From Silanimonas sp044377035 (GTDB lineage: Bacteria > Pseudomonadota > Gammaproteobacteria > Xanthomonadales > Xanthomonadaceae), in assembly GCF_044377035.1 (NCBI RefSeq), contig NZ_JBILJW010000002.1, positions 62,001 through 126,000 of the forward strand: 64,000 nucleotides of DNA, given 5' to 3'. A model generated the notes under the pieces. That model saw nothing but the letters and a program-made list of their open reading frames with translations. It searched no databases and was not told where the DNA came from. Below are positions 46,320 through 55,928 of this stretch, in pieces (the first letter of the stretch is position 1; each line of letters begins with the position of its first letter). The translations under genes and the position numbers were made by a program.

Positions 46320-47039
46320 TCAGGGCGTGCAGCCCTGCAGGCTGCCGAGGGCGCCGACCGATTCGTTGGCCGTCCAGGTGCCCTGCACGCCATTCACGAA
46401 CGTTCCGCTCAGGGTGATGTTCGAGAACGTGCCACCGGAGAAACCGCGCGAGAACGTACCGATGGTGTTGCGGGTCGGCGTGCCGGTGCGGTTGCAGAGC
46501 GGGCAAAAGCCGTTGATCTGCTCGAGGTCGGCGGTCGCCGTCGCGCCGCCGAAGCTCGTGCGCTCGGCGATCAGGTAGCGCGGGATGCCCAGGCCGTCGT
46601 AGGCGAACACCGTGTAGAACTCGTAGTTCGGGAACATCTGCACGCTGTAGCCCGAGCCGGCGGTGGCCGGGTTGAACCAGTGCGAGCTCACGTTGAGCGG
46701 GCTACCCGACAGCGTCGGGCAGCCGCCACCGAAGTTGCGGAAGGCCTCCGAGCCGGTCTCGCCGTCGAGGTTGTACGAGAACGTGAACTCATTGGTGGCC
46801 GTCGGGCTGACGGTGGCGCTGCCCACTTCCACCAAGGTGTTCGCGCTGCCGTTCCAGGCACTGCGGAACAGCTGCCCCGACCAGAAGCCGTTCGCTCCCG
46901 GCGCGGCGCCCTGCAGGTAGTACCAGGTCGGCGTGCCATCGGCGAGGAACGTGTACCAGAGGCCCGCGAGCTGGCTGCCCGCCGGATACAGGAAGAACCC
47001 GTGGCCGCTGCGTTCCGGGTTGAAGTAGCCGCCCGGACG
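46320..47039 (-). repeat. Two-unit C-terminal module, copy 4
   Basis: Residues 997-1235: RPGGYFNPERSGHGFFLYP, DGTPTWYYLQ, then SHWFNPATAGSGYSVQ, CPLCNRTGTP, LQGC. The shared 33-base string is at 46604-46636. Confidence 0.87.
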
Positions 47040-50027
47040 GATGCTCGGCGCGGTGCCGGCGATCGTGGCGCGGAGCGTGAGGCTGGCCGTGGTGCCCGAG
47101 GCGTTCACCGGGGTCAGGTACCAGCGGCCCGCGGCCGGGTTCGCCACGGTCACCGTTTCATTACCGCTGGTCGTCGTGGCGCTCGCGGTGGCGGTGTTGC
47201 GTGCCGGCGCCGCAGCGATCGTCGGGATCGCCGCGGCCGGCACGATCGGTGCGACGCGTGCGAGGTAGAGATCGACGTTCGCGCTGCTCGTCGTGGTGAC
47301 CGTGAGCTGGGTCGCTCCCGCCGGCACGTCGATGTAGGCGAATTCCTGCGAGGCCCCGGCGGCCAGCAGGATCTGGCGGTCCACGCCCGCCGACATCGCG
47401 AACGGCGACGGCGTGGCCGAGTTGCGCGTCAGCTTGAACGGCACGCGGATCGCGTTCACGCCCGGGCCGCGATCAACGATGAGGAAGCCGAAGCGCGACT
47501 GCCCGTTGAGGAAGGTCGGATCGTCATACACGAGGCGCGCGGTGAACGCCGCGTTGGCCGGCACATTGCCCGGGCCGGTGGCCTTCTGGCGCGCCGATGG
47601 CAGGTTGTCGATGGCGGCCATCTCGAGCCGTGCGTCGTTGCGCGCGCCGGTGCTGCTTGCGGTCCAGTTCTGCACCAGACCCCAAACCGTGATCGGCACG
47701 TTGTTGCCGGGGTGGGTGACGGTGATCGAGCAGGCTTCGGTCGCGCCCGACGAGGTGCTGGTGCAGCGCTCCTCGGCCTCTTCCGGCTGGCCGTCGCCGT
47801 CGCTGTCGACGCCGACAAACAGATCGAAGTCCTGCGCGGCGGGCGACGAGGCCGGGGCCAGCGTCACGTTGACCTGGACCGTGTGGGTCTGCCCGTCATT
47901 GAAGTTGATCGGCACGTTCTGGAAGAACACGCCATCGGTGAGGCTGTCGTAGGGGTCGCCGTTGGTGCTGTCCTGCAGCAGCCCTTCCTGCTTCGCCACC
48001 GGCACCGCGAGATCGGTGGCGGCGAAGCGGGCGTTGTTGAGGCTGATGATGTTGCTGAGGTCGAAATCGACATAGCCGCGATCGCCGCTGACGTTGCGGA
48101 CCTGAAGCGGCGGCACTGCGCCCGACGATAGGTATACGGCCACCGGCAGCGTGAGGTCCGGCGTACCGCCGCCCACGCGACGCAGCGTGACCGAACCGTA
48201 GGCCCAGGTGTTCAGCGCGCTCTGCGCGTTCGTGCTGAAGCGGAACGACAGCGCCTGCGAACCACTGCCGCTGAGCGTAAAGGTGCTCGGCGTGGTCGTC
48301 AGCGACAGGCCCGCCGGCAGGCTCGCGATGACCTGGTACTGCCCACCGGCGGCCCCCGGCATCACCGAAACGGTGCGATCGAGCGTGCAGGTCTCGACGC
48401 AGTTGGCGGCGGCGAGCGACGGCAGGTTCAGCGTGGAAGCCGTGCCCTCGCTGGCATTGCGGAAGGCGCCGACGGGGACGTTGAAGGCCAGCGAGGCGTT
48501 GGCGGCCTTCTCGAGGTCGACCGTGCCCGCGCCGCGGCCGTGCGGCGTGGTGGCAAGGCCATCAGCGAATTCGACGATGGTGGACGCGCGTGCAGTAAGC
48601 GCCAGCGCCGAGGCGATCTGGTCGGCGTTCCAGCTGGGGCGTGCGGCACTGAGCAGGGCCGCGGCACCTGCCACGTGCGGCGAGGCCATCGATGTGCCGC
48701 TGAGCTGGATGATGTCGTTGCCGGTACGACCGGCGGCGCGGATTGAAACGCCCGGCGCCGCGACGTCGGGCTTGAGCGCGCCGAGCGGCGAGACCGGGCC
48801 ACGGCCGCTGAAGGTGGCGAGGCGATCGCCGGGACCGGTGCGGTCGTGCGTGACGGCGGCGACGCTGATCACCCAAGGGGCGTTCGACGGCGAACCGAGC
48901 GAACCCGGATCGGGGCCGTCGTTGCCGGCCGCGACGGCGACCACGATGCCGGCCTCGCGGGCGGCGAGGAAGGCTTCCTCGTCCGAGTTCACCGCGCCGC
49001 CGACAGTCAGCCAGGGGTCTGACGATCCGCCCCCGATCGAGTAATTGATGACGTCGACCTGGTCGGCGACAGCGCGGTTGATCGCGGCCAGCAGCTGGCT
49101 GCCCGAGTTCGGGCCGCAGGAGCGGCTGTCCGGCGTGGAGCCGCAGCCGCGGTAGGCAATCAGGTTGGCGCGCGGCGCGACGCCGCTGAGGTCGACCACT
49201 TGGCCGCTGATCGTGCTGGTGATCGGGTTGCCCACGGCCGTGGCGGCGACGTGCGTGCCGTGGCCGTCCGGGTCCGCGGTGAATGCCGAGGTGCCGTTCG
49301 TGCCGCCGGTGACGAAGTCGTAGACGCCGATCAACTTGTTGTTGCAGACGCCGGCGTTGGCCGGGGTGGCGCACCAACCCAGCAGCGCGCCCTTGGGGTT
49401 GGTGTGTGTGTAGCCGGCGGCCGTCGCCGCGAAGGACACGTGGGTCGGGTTCACGCCGGAGTCGATGACACCGACGACGACGCCTTCGCCGCGGCTGGTG
49501 ACGCCGGCGCTGCCGGTCCAGATCGACGGTGCCTTGATCCAGCTCGGACCGCGTTCCGTCATCGCGCGACGCTCGAAATCGGGCGTCACGGCGCGAATGC
49601 CGGGCATGTCGGCCAGGGCCTCGGCCTCGGCGGGCGTCAGGTCGAGTGCGACGCCGTTGAGGGCGTGCTCATAGATGAACTTCGGCACGAGGTCGCGGCC
49701 CACGGCAGCGGAGGCCGCGTCGAGGCGCTGCTCGCGCAAGGTACCGATGTAGGCCAGGTAGGCCTCGGCTTCGGGACGCTCCGGGTCGTACTTGGCCTGG
49801 CCGGTCAGCGAAATGGCGACCGGTGCCAGCGCCGGGCGACGCCCGTCCTTGGCTTGGAAACCACGGAACAGCGGAGCGGCAGGTTCGTCGAAGCTGACGA
49901 TGTACGAGCCACGCACGTGGGCCGACGCGGCGGAGGCGGCAGCCAGCGGGCGGTCGCTGCGCGCATCGACAGGCGCGGCAAGGGGAAGCGCCAGCGTGAT
50001 CGCGGCGGCGAGGGTAAGCAATCGCAT
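46320..50027 (-). CDS. Secreted subtilisin-family (S8) peptidase with PPC and two-unit C-terminal module
   Basis: 1235 residues from ATG 50025-50027 (AGGA upstream); signal peptide MRLLTLAAAITLALPLAAPVDA. I9-like propeptide (GSYIVSFDEPAAPLFRGFQ, HALNGVALDLTPAEAEALADMPGIRAV), then catalytic Asp189 (GVIDSGVNPTHVSF), His256 (DGHGTHVAATAVGN) and Ser446 (LSGTSMASPHVAGAAALLSA). Unlike its neighbour it has no PA insert between His and Ser. A subtilase Fn3-like domain follows, then DSDGDGQPEEAEE (a well-kept EF-hand-like loop), the PPC-like domain (YIDVPAGATQLTVTTTSSANVDLYLA, NPAAGRWYLTPVNASG) and the two-unit module from Arg997. The two peptidases are clearly paralogues, but the catalytic halves have diverged much more than the C-terminal ends. 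Confidence 0.93.
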   Translation of the reverse strand: MRLLTLAAAITLALPLAAPVDARSDRPLAAASAASAHVRGSYIVSFDEPAAPLFRGFQAKDGRRPALAPVAISLTGQAKYDPERPEAEAYLAYIGTLREQRLDAASAAVGRDLVPKFIYEHALNGVALDLTPAEAEALADMPGIRAVTPDFERRAMTERGPSWIKAPSIWTGSAGVTSRGEGVVVGVIDSGVNPTHVSFAATAAGYTHTNPKGALLGWCATPANAGVCNNKLIGVYDFVTGGTNGTSAFTADPDGHGTHVAATAVGNPITSTISGQVVDLSGVAPRANLIAYRGCGSTPDSRSCGPNSGSQLLAAINRAVADQVDVINYSIGGGSSDPWLTVGGAVNSDEEAFLAAREAGIVVAVAAGNDGPDPGSLGSPSNAPWVISVAAVTHDRTGPGDRLATFSGRGPVSPLGALKPDVAAPGVSIRAAGRTGNDIIQLSGTSMASPHVAGAAALLSAARPSWNADQIASALALTARASTIVEFADGLATTPHGRGAGTVDLEKAANASLAFNVPVGAFRNASEGTASTLNLPSLAAANCVETCTLDRTVSVMPGAAGGQYQVIASLPAGLSLTTTPSTFTLSGSGSQALSFRFSTNAQSALNTWAYGSVTLRRVGGGTPDLTLPVAVYLSSGAVPPLQVRNVSGDRGYVDFDLSNIISLNNARFAATDLAVPVAKQEGLLQDSTNGDPYDSLTDGVFFQNVPINFNDGQTHTVQVNVTLAPASSPAAQDFDLFVGVDSDGDGQPEEAEERCTSTSSGATEACSITVTHPGNNVPITVWGLVQNWTASSTGARNDARLEMAAIDNLPSARQKATGPGNVPANAAFTARLVYDDPTFLNGQSRFGFLIVDRGPGVNAIRVPFKLTRNSATPSPFAMSAGVDRQILLAAGASQEFAYIDVPAGATQLTVTTTSSANVDLYLARVAPIVPAAAIPTIAAAPARNTATASATTTSGNETVTVANPAAGRWYLTPVNASGTTASLTLRATIAGTAPSIRPGGYFNPERSGHGFFLYPAGSQLAGLWYTFLADGTPTWYYLQGAAPGANGFWSGQLFRSAWNGSANTLVEVGSATVSPTATNEFTFSYNLDGETGSEAFRNFGGGCPTLSGSPLNVSSHWFNPATAGSGYSVQMFPNYEFYTVFAYDGLGIPRYLIAERTSFGGATATADLEQINGFCPLCNRTGTPTRNTIGTFSRGFSGGTFSNITLSGTFVNGVQGTWTANESVGALGSLQGCTP

Positions 50028-50222
50028 TGGGGGGTCCTGCAGAAGGGGCATGGAGGCGGAAGGCCGGTCCGAGTGTAACGTCCGATTGACACGAATCCAT
50101 CATCGCGGCCGGCGGCTTCGCCGACCGCCAAGCGGGTCACAGTGCGGAAACGCGCCAGGGACGGACGGGATGACACCCTCCGCGTGGACACCCGACCTCG
50201 GCGGCCGCTAGCATCCGCGCCG

Positions 50223-50864
50223 ATGGATTCCGCGCCTGCGGCCCTGCTCGTCGCGCGGGGCCTCACCTACCACCGCAATCAGGACCCGATCTTCGGGCCG
50301 CTCGATCTTCACGTCGATGCCGGAGAAGCCGTGTTGGTCCGGGGCGGCAATGGCGCCGGGAAAACCACCCTGCTCAAGGTGCTCGCCGGCCTGCTGGAGG
50401 CCACGGGCGGAAGCGCGACCCTGCTGGGTGCTCCTGTCGATACCGACCACCTCGCCCGCCACTGCGCCTACCTCGGGCATCGGCTGGGCCACAAGGCCGA
50501 ACTCGGCTGCGTCGACAACCTCCGCTACGCCGCCACGCTTCAAGGCCGCTCTTGCACCGAGGCTCAGCTCGAGGCGGCACTGGCCGCCACCGGCCTGGCC
50601 GGCTACGAGGACACCCCCGCCGGGCGGATGAGCGCCGGCCAGAACAAGCGGCTGGCGCTGGCGCGCCTCTCGTTGCATCCGGGCAAGCTTTGGCTGATGG
50701 ACGAGCCCTACGCGAACCTCGACCTCGACGGCATCGCCCTGGTCGACCGCATGGTCGGCGCCCACACGGCGGCGGGCGGGGCGGCCTTCATCACCACCCA
50801 TGGGGCCTATGCGGCCCCGCCGGGCCGGGTGCGGCTGATCGAACTCCAAGGCGGCCGGGCATGA
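50223..50864 (+). CDS. ccmA: Cytochrome c maturation ATPase CcmA
   Basis: 213 residues from ATG 50223. ABC ATPase with Walker A VRGGNGAGKTTLLKVLAGL, the signature MSAGQNKRLALARLSL, Walker B LWLMDEPYANLD and switch histidine in AAFITTHGAY. MSAGQ in place of LSGGQ is typical for CcmA. With CcmB, CcmC and CcmD it releases heme-loaded CcmE at the inner membrane. It is first of nine ccm genes, each overlapping or almost touching the next. The 195-base gap to the divergent S8 peptidase gene must contain the promoters for both; no clear -35/-10 pair was picked out. Confidence 0.93.
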   Translation: MDSAPAALLVARGLTYHRNQDPIFGPLDLHVDAGEAVLVRGGNGAGKTTLLKVLAGLLEATGGSATLLGAPVDTDHLARHCAYLGHRLGHKAELGCVDNLRYAATLQGRSCTEAQLEAALAATGLAGYEDTPAGRMSAGQNKRLALARLSLHPGKLWLMDEPYANLDLDGIALVDRMVGAHTAAGGAAFITTHGAYAAPPGRVRLIELQGGRA

Positions 50865-51565
50865 GCGGCGGACCGATCCCGGCATCCCCGGTGGGCTGGA
50901 CCGAGGTGGCCCGCGCCCAGCTCCGCCGTGACCTCACCCTCGTTTGGGTCCGTCGCGGGGATGCCCTGCAGCCCCTGCTGTTCGCCTTGATGACCGCCAG
51001 CCTGTTCCCGCTGGCCCTCGGCGCCGAACCCGGCAAGTTGGCGCCCCTCGCCGCGGGCGTGCTGTGGGTGTGCGTGCTGCTGTCCGGGCTGCTGGGCCTC
51101 GATGCCTTGTTCCGTACCGACACCGAGGACGGTGGCCTTGAGCAGATGCTGCTTTCGCCGTCGCCCTTGGCCCTGCTCGTCGGCATGCGCGTTCTCGTGC
51201 ACTGGCTGACCACCGCCCTGCCCTTGCTGCTGGTCGCGCCGCTGCTGGCCTCGATGCTGCAGTTGCCGATGTCGCTGCTGCCGATCCTGATGGCCTCGCT
51301 CGCCCTCGGCACGCCCCTGCTCAGCCTGATCGGTGCCGTGGTCGCAGCACTCACGGTCGGCGTAAAGCGCTCTGGTATCCTGCTGCCCTTGCTCGCCCTG
51401 CCGCTGTATGTGCCGGTACTCGTCTTCGGCGCAGGCAGCGTTGCGGCCGCGGCCGAGGGCTATGACGCGCTCGGCGCCCTGTTGCTTCTGGCCGGGGCGC
51501 TGGTGCTGGCGCTCGTGCTCGCGCCTCTCGCCGCGGCAGCGGCCCTTCGGATCGCGCACACATGA
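50861..51565 (+). CDS. ccmB: Heme exporter subunit CcmB
   Basis: 234 residues from ATG 50861, overlapping ccmA by four bases. Six hydrophobic segments; family landmarks RRDLTLVWVRRGDALQPLLFALMTASLFPLALG, VLWVCVLLSGLLGLDALFRTDTEDGGLEQMLLSP and the AALTVGVKRSGILLPLLALPLYVPVLVFGAG segment. It forms the membrane channel or anchor that CcmA drives. The frame is open upstream into ccmA, but the ATG with overlap is the natural start. Its last four bases overlap ccmC. Confidence 0.93.
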   Translation: MSGGPIPASPVGWTEVARAQLRRDLTLVWVRRGDALQPLLFALMTASLFPLALGAEPGKLAPLAAGVLWVCVLLSGLLGLDALFRTDTEDGGLEQMLLSPSPLALLVGMRVLVHWLTTALPLLLVAPLLASMLQLPMSLLPILMASLALGTPLLSLIGAVVAALTVGVKRSGILLPLLALPLYVPVLVFGAGSVAAAAEGYDALGALLLLAGALVLALVLAPLAAAAALRIAHT

Positions 51566-52314
51566 ATGCCCTGCTGCTCTGGTTCCATCGCACCGGCTCG
51601 CCGCCCAACTTCGACCGCTTCTGCGCCCGCTGGACGCCCTGGTGCTTCGCCGCCGCCGTCGTCCTGCTGCTGCCGGGCCTCTACGGCGCGCTGTTCTCGG
51701 TGCCGACCGACTACAAGCAGGGCGACAGCTTCCGCATCCTCTACATCCACGTGCCGGCGGCGTGGTCGGCGATGTTCATCTTCGTCGCGATGGCGGTGCA
51801 GGCCTTCATCGCGCTGGTCTGGCGCATCAAGGCCTGCGAGACCCTGGCCGTGGCCGCCGCGCCCGTCGGGGCCGCCTTCGCGGCCATCACGCTGATCACC
51901 GGCTCGATCTGGGGCCGCCCCACCTGGGGCACGTGGTGGGAGTGGGACCCGCGCCTCACCTCGATGCTGGTGATGTTTTTCCTCTACATCGGCGTGATCG
52001 CGCTCCACAACGCCATCGAGGACCGCCGGGCCGCGGCCCGCGCCGCGTGTTTCCTGGCGCTCATCGGCGTGATCAACGTGCCGATCGTGCATTTCTCCGT
52101 GGACTGGTGGAACAGCCTGCACCAGGGCGACACCATCAACCTGACGCGCGGCGAATCGCAGATGCATGCCTCGATGCTGTGGCCGCTGATCCTCACCACG
52201 CTGGCCACGAAGTTCTGGTTCGTGGGCTCCCTGCTGCAGCGGGCCCGCGTGCTGAACCTTGAGAACGAGTCCGCCCAGCCCTGGGCCAAGGCCCTGGCCA
52301 TGGAGGCGCGCTGA
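51562..52314 (+). CDS. ccmC: Heme handling protein CcmC
   Basis: 250 residues, six hydrophobic segments. The tryptophan-rich heme-binding WWD motif is RPTWGTWWEWDPRLTSMLVMF; flanking histidines are in YIHVPAAWSAMF and VHFSVDWWNSLHQG. CcmC loads heme on CcmE in the periplasm. Start ATG 51562 overlaps the ccmB stop, and the TGA overlaps the ccmD ATG (TGATG). Confidence 0.95.
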   Translation: MNALLLWFHRTGSPPNFDRFCARWTPWCFAAAVVLLLPGLYGALFSVPTDYKQGDSFRILYIHVPAAWSAMFIFVAMAVQAFIALVWRIKACETLAVAAAPVGAAFAAITLITGSIWGRPTWGTWWEWDPRLTSMLVMFFLYIGVIALHNAIEDRRAAARAACFLALIGVINVPIVHFSVDWWNSLHQGDTINLTRGESQMHASMLWPLILTTLATKFWFVGSLLQRARVLNLENESAQPWAKALAMEAR

Positions 52315-52475
52315 TGGAGCATCTTCACGGCTGGTTCGTCGCCGCGGCCTACGCGATCGCCCTGGTGATCCTGCTCGCCGACGCGTTCTTGCCACGGATC
52401 AAGTTCAAATCGCTGCTGCGCGGCATCCTGCTGCGCGAACGCCGCGCCTCCGCTTCGAAGAACGAGTCCCCATGA
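52314..52475 (+). CDS. ccmD: Heme exporter accessory protein CcmD
   Basis: 53 residues, too short for ordinary ORF listings: MEHLHGWFVAAAYAIALVIL, one transmembrane helix, then a basic cytoplasmic tail (PRIKFKSLLRGILLRERRAS). CcmD is a small single-span protein needed to release holo-CcmE from the CcmABC complex. The ATG overlaps the ccmC stop by one base and its TGA overlaps the ccmE ATG by four, which fixes the frame. Confidence 0.9.
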   Translation: MEHLHGWFVAAAYAIALVILLADAFLPRIKFKSLLRGILLRERRASASKNESP

Positions 52476-52999
52476 ACCCCACCCGCCAACGCCGCCTCTG
52501 GATGGCCCTGCTGGTCCTGCTTGCCGCCTCCGTCGGCGGCGGGCTCATCGTCTGGGCCCTGCAGCGCAACGTCACCTTCCTCCATTCCCCGACCGCCGTT
52601 CGCGATGGCCAGGTGCCGGAAGATGCGCGCTTCCGATTGGGTGGCGTGCTGCTCGAGGGCAGCGTGAAGCGCGAGACCGGCTCGCTGCGCGTCGCCTTCG
52701 AGGTGACCGACCGCTTCAACAACTATCCGGTGGTCTACGACGGCATCCTCCCGGACATGTTCCGCGAGGGCACCAGCGTCATCGCCACGGGCCGAATCCG
52801 CGACGGCCAACTGGTGGCCGACGAAGTGCTGGCCAAGCACGACGAGCAGTACATGCCGAAGGAAGTCGCCGACGCGATCGCCGCGGCGAAGGAACAAGGC
52901 GAGGCCAAGGCTGCCGCCGATGCGCCCACCTATGGCGATGCGCCGCCCGACGCTGCGGCACCGCCGGCTGAAGCGACGACCTCGGGCGGCACGTACTGA
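52472..52999 (+). CDS. ccmE: Heme chaperone CcmE
   Basis: 175 residues from ATG 52472. N-terminal anchor RRLWMALLVLLAASVGGGLIVWAL, then an OB-fold domain (RFRLGGVLLEGSVKRETGSLRVAFEVTD, VVYDGILPDMFREGTSVIATG). The covalent heme site is His123 in VLAKHDEQYMP, the LAKHDExYxP family signature. After the fold comes an Ala/Pro-rich tail of about 40 residues (GEAKAAADAPTYGDAPPDAAAPP), longer than in enterics and presumably disordered. It carries heme to CcmF. The stop overlaps the ccmF ATG by one base. Confidence 0.95.
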   Translation: MNPTRQRRLWMALLVLLAASVGGGLIVWALQRNVTFLHSPTAVRDGQVPEDARFRLGGVLLEGSVKRETGSLRVAFEVTDRFNNYPVVYDGILPDMFREGTSVIATGRIRDGQLVADEVLAKHDEQYMPKEVADAIAAAKEQGEAKAAADAPTYGDAPPDAAAPPAEATTSGGTY

Positions 53000-54951
53000 T
53001 GCTGCCCGAACTCGGAAACCTAGCGCTTCTGCTGGCGCTGCTGCTGGCGGTGGCGATGTCGACACTGCCGCTGGCTGGTGCCCATCGGGGCAACACCGCG
53101 TGGATGAACCTCGCGCGCCCGCTGGCCTACGGGCAACTGGCGCTGCTCTCGGTGTCCTACGCCGCGCTGACATGGGCCTTCATCGACCACGATCTTTCGG
53201 TGGCCTACGTCGCGAACAACTCGCACATCAACCTGCCGATGCTTTACCAGATCAGCGCGGTTTGGGGCGGGCATGAAGGCTCGCTGCTGCTCTGGGTGCT
53301 GATCCTCGGCATCTGGATCGCCGCGGTGGCGCGTTTCTCGCGCTCGCTGCCGCTGCCGGTGATCGCCCGCGTGCTGGCCGTGATGGGCCTGATCTCCGTC
53401 GGCTTCCTCAGCTTCACCGCCTTTACTTCCAACCCGTTCGAGCGCCTGCTGCCGGCCGCGACCGAAGGACGGGACCTAAACCCGTTGCTCCAGGACCCGG
53501 GCCTGATCTTCCACCCGCCGCTGCTTTACATCGGCTACGTCGGTTTCGCGGTGGCGTTCGCGTTCGCGGTCGCCGCCCTTCTCGACGGCCGCGTCGATGC
53601 GCAATGGGTGCGCTGGTCGCGCCCTTGGACCAATGTGGCGTGGGCCTTCCTGACGCTGGGCATCGGCCTCGGCAGCTACTGGGCTTACTACGAGTTGGGC
53701 TGGGGCGGCTGGTGGTTCTGGGACCCGGTCGAGAACGCCAGCTTCATGCCTTGGCTGGTGGGCACGGCCCTGCTGCATTCGCAGGCGGTCTCGGAGAAGC
53801 GCGGCAGCTTCCACGGCTGGACCCTTCTGCTCGCCATCGCCGCGTTCTCGCTGTCCCTGCTCGGCACCTTCCTCGTGCGCTCGGGCGTGCTCACCTCGGT
53901 GCACGCGTTCGCCAGCGACCCGCAGCGCGGCCTCTACATCCTCGGTTTCCTGCTGGTCGTCGTCGGCGGCTCGCTGGCGCTCTATGCGAAGCGCGCGCCG
54001 AAGGCGGAAGCGGCGCAGCCCTTCGCCGGGAGCTCGCGCGAGACGCTGCTGCTGGTCAACAACCTGCTGCTCACCGCCGCGGCGGCGATGGTGCTGCTCG
54101 GCACGCTCTTCCCGCTGCTCGTCGATGCCCTGAAGCTCGGCCAGATCTCGGTCGGCCCACCCTACTTCGGCCTGCTGTTCACCCTGCTGATGGCGCCGGT
54201 CGTGCTGCTGGTGCCCTTTGGCCCGGTGACGCGCTGGGGCCGGGAGGATGCCGGTGCTGTTGGACGGATGATGGCGCCGTGGCTGGTTCTGGGCCTCGCG
54301 GCCATGTTCCTCGTGTTCTTCACCTGGCCCGAAGGCTCCTTCAAGACGGCGGCCGGCGTCGGTGGTGGCCTTTGGGTGATCGCCGGAACCGCGGTTTTCC
54401 TGTGGCGGCGCCTTAAGACCCAGCGCCAGAAACTCACCGCCGAGATGGCCGGCATGGTGCTGGCGCATGCCGGCATCGGCGTGTTCGTGATCGGCGTGCT
54501 GGTGCTGGAAAGCACGATGATCGAGCGCGACGTGGCGGCCAAGCCGGGCATGAGCTTCGAGGTGCGCGAATACACCTTCGCCTTCGACGGCGTCGCGCCG
54601 CAGAAGGGCCCGAACTTCGACGCCGACGTCGGCACGGTGCGGCTCTTCAAGGACGGCGAACTCATCGCCACCCTGAAGCCCGAGAAGCGCTTCTACCCGG
54701 TGTCGGGACAGATGATGACCGAGGCCTACTACGAAGCCGGGTTGTTCCGCGACGTGTACGTGGCGCTCGGTGATCCGCTCGATGCGCAGAAGACCGAATG
54801 GGCCGTGCGCCTGTACGTGAAGCCCTACATCCGCTGGATCTGGTTCGGCGCCTTGATGATGGCTATCGGCGGCTTCGTCGTCGCCTTCGACCGTCGCTTC
54901 CGCAAACCGGTGAATGCCCCGGCCGCCACGGCACCGGCCGAGGCGCTGTGA
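52999..54951 (+). CDS. ccmF: Heme lyase CcmF
   Basis: 650 residues, about 15 hydrophobic segments. The WWD motif is GWGGWWFWDPVENASFMPWL; periplasmic histidines include NNSHINLPMLYQISAVWGGHEGSLLLWV. The C-terminal periplasmic domain has TYVKPYIRWIWFGA near the end. CcmF attaches heme to apocytochrome CXXCH with CcmH. It sits between ccmE and ccmG with overlapping starts and stops (TGATG at both ends). Length agrees with the family. Confidence 0.96.
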   Translation: MLPELGNLALLLALLLAVAMSTLPLAGAHRGNTAWMNLARPLAYGQLALLSVSYAALTWAFIDHDLSVAYVANNSHINLPMLYQISAVWGGHEGSLLLWVLILGIWIAAVARFSRSLPLPVIARVLAVMGLISVGFLSFTAFTSNPFERLLPAATEGRDLNPLLQDPGLIFHPPLLYIGYVGFAVAFAFAVAALLDGRVDAQWVRWSRPWTNVAWAFLTLGIGLGSYWAYYELGWGGWWFWDPVENASFMPWLVGTALLHSQAVSEKRGSFHGWTLLLAIAAFSLSLLGTFLVRSGVLTSVHAFASDPQRGLYILGFLLVVVGGSLALYAKRAPKAEAAQPFAGSSRETLLLVNNLLLTAAAAMVLLGTLFPLLVDALKLGQISVGPPYFGLLFTLLMAPVVLLVPFGPVTRWGREDAGAVGRMMAPWLVLGLAAMFLVFFTWPEGSFKTAAGVGGGLWVIAGTAVFLWRRLKTQRQKLTAEMAGMVLAHAGIGVFVIGVLVLESTMIERDVAAKPGMSFEVREYTFAFDGVAPQKGPNFDADVGTVRLFKDGELIATLKPEKRFYPVSGQMMTEAYYEAGLFRDVYVALGDPLDAQKTEWAVRLYVKPYIRWIWFGALMMAIGGFVVAFDRRFRKPVNAPAATAPAEAL

Positions 54952-55490
54952 TGGGCCGCTGGCTGCCACTGGGCCTCTTCCTCGCGCTGGCCGTGCTGCT
55001 CGGCACGGGGGTGGTCATGAATGCGGGCAAGTCGCAGACCGACATCGATTCGCCGCTGATCGGCCAACCCGCCCCGGACTTCGCGTTGCCGGATTTCAAC
55101 GACCCGTCGACGACGGTCCGCAAGACCGACCTGCTCGGCAAGCCCTACCTCGTCAACATCTGGGCGAGCTGGTGTGCAAGCTGCCGCGTGGAGCACCCGG
55201 TCATCACCGACATCGCGAACAGCGGTCGCCTGCATGTGGTCGGCTACAACTACAAGGACGCGCCGGAAGACGCCGCACGCTGGCTGCAGCAGTTCGGCAA
55301 CCCCTTCCACCGCATCATTGCCGACGTCGAAGGCGCCGCCGCGATCGACTGGGGCATCTACGGCGCGCCCGAGACCTTCCTGGTGGATGCGAAGGGCATC
55401 GTGCGCTGGAAGCACGTCGGCCCGGTGACGCCCGACGTGGTCGAAACGCAGCTGTGGCCCCTGCTGACCACGCTGGAGAGCGAAGGATGA
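54951..55490 (+). CDS. ccmG: Thiol:disulfide interchange protein CcmG/DsbE
   Basis: 179 residues from ATG 54951. N-terminal anchor RWLPLGLFLALAVLLGTGVVMNAG followed by a thioredoxin fold: IGQPAPDFALPDFND, the active site VNIWASWCASCRVEHPVI (Cys75, Cys78), and the cis-proline region IYGAPETFLVDAKG. It keeps the haem-binding cysteines of apocytochrome reduced. The CASC dipeptide differs from the CPTC/CxPC of many CcmG, but a non-Pro residue at that point occurs in this group. It overlaps ccmF by one base and ccmH by four. Confidence 0.95.
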   Translation: MGRWLPLGLFLALAVLLGTGVVMNAGKSQTDIDSPLIGQPAPDFALPDFNDPSTTVRKTDLLGKPYLVNIWASWCASCRVEHPVITDIANSGRLHVVGYNYKDAPEDAARWLQQFGNPFHRIIADVEGAAAIDWGIYGAPETFLVDAKGIVRWKHVGPVTPDVVETQLWPLLTTLESEG

Positions 55491-55921
55491 ACACGCTACG
55501 CCACGTCGTTGTCGCGCTCGCACTGCTGCTCGCCGGCACCGTTGCCGCGCTGCATCCGAAGGACTTCCAGAGCCCGGAGGAAGAAGCCCGCTATCGCGCG
55601 ATCGCCAAAGAGCTGCGCTGCGTGATGTGCCAGAACCAGTCGTTGGCCGACTCGCCGGCAGGCGTCGCCGACGACATGCGCCGCCAGGTGCTCACGCTCA
55701 TCCGCGAAGGCAAGAGCGATGCGGAGATCACCGCGTTCTTCCGGGCGCGCTACGGCGATTTCATCCTCTATCGCCCGCAAGTGAACCCGGTGACCTGGGC
55801 GCTGTGGTTCGGACCGGGTCTGCTGCTCCTCGTCGGTGCCGGCGTGGTGGTGTCGATCGTCCGCCGCCAGAAGACCGACGCGCCCGCCGCTCCGCCCGCC
55901 GAAGACCGCCAGGACTGGTGA
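55487..55921 (+). CDS. ccmH: Cytochrome c maturation protein CcmH
   Basis: 144 residues from ATG 55487, overlapping ccmG. Signal sequence MNTLRHVVVALALLLAGTVAA, then the redox motif KELRCVMCQNQSLADS (Cys45, Cys48), GVADDMRRQVLTLIREGKSDAEITAFFRARYGDFILY, and a C-terminal transmembrane helix WALWFGPGLLLLVGAGVVVSIVRR. It passes reducing power to apocytochrome beside CcmG and CcmF. It corresponds to the short CcmH (CycL), the TPR part being encoded separately as ccmI. Confidence 0.95.
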   Translation: MNTLRHVVVALALLLAGTVAALHPKDFQSPEEEARYRAIAKELRCVMCQNQSLADSPAGVADDMRRQVLTLIREGKSDAEITAFFRARYGDFILYRPQVNPVTWALWFGPGLLLLVGAGVVVSIVRRQKTDAPAAPPAEDRQDW

Positions 55922-55928
55922 CCCGCTG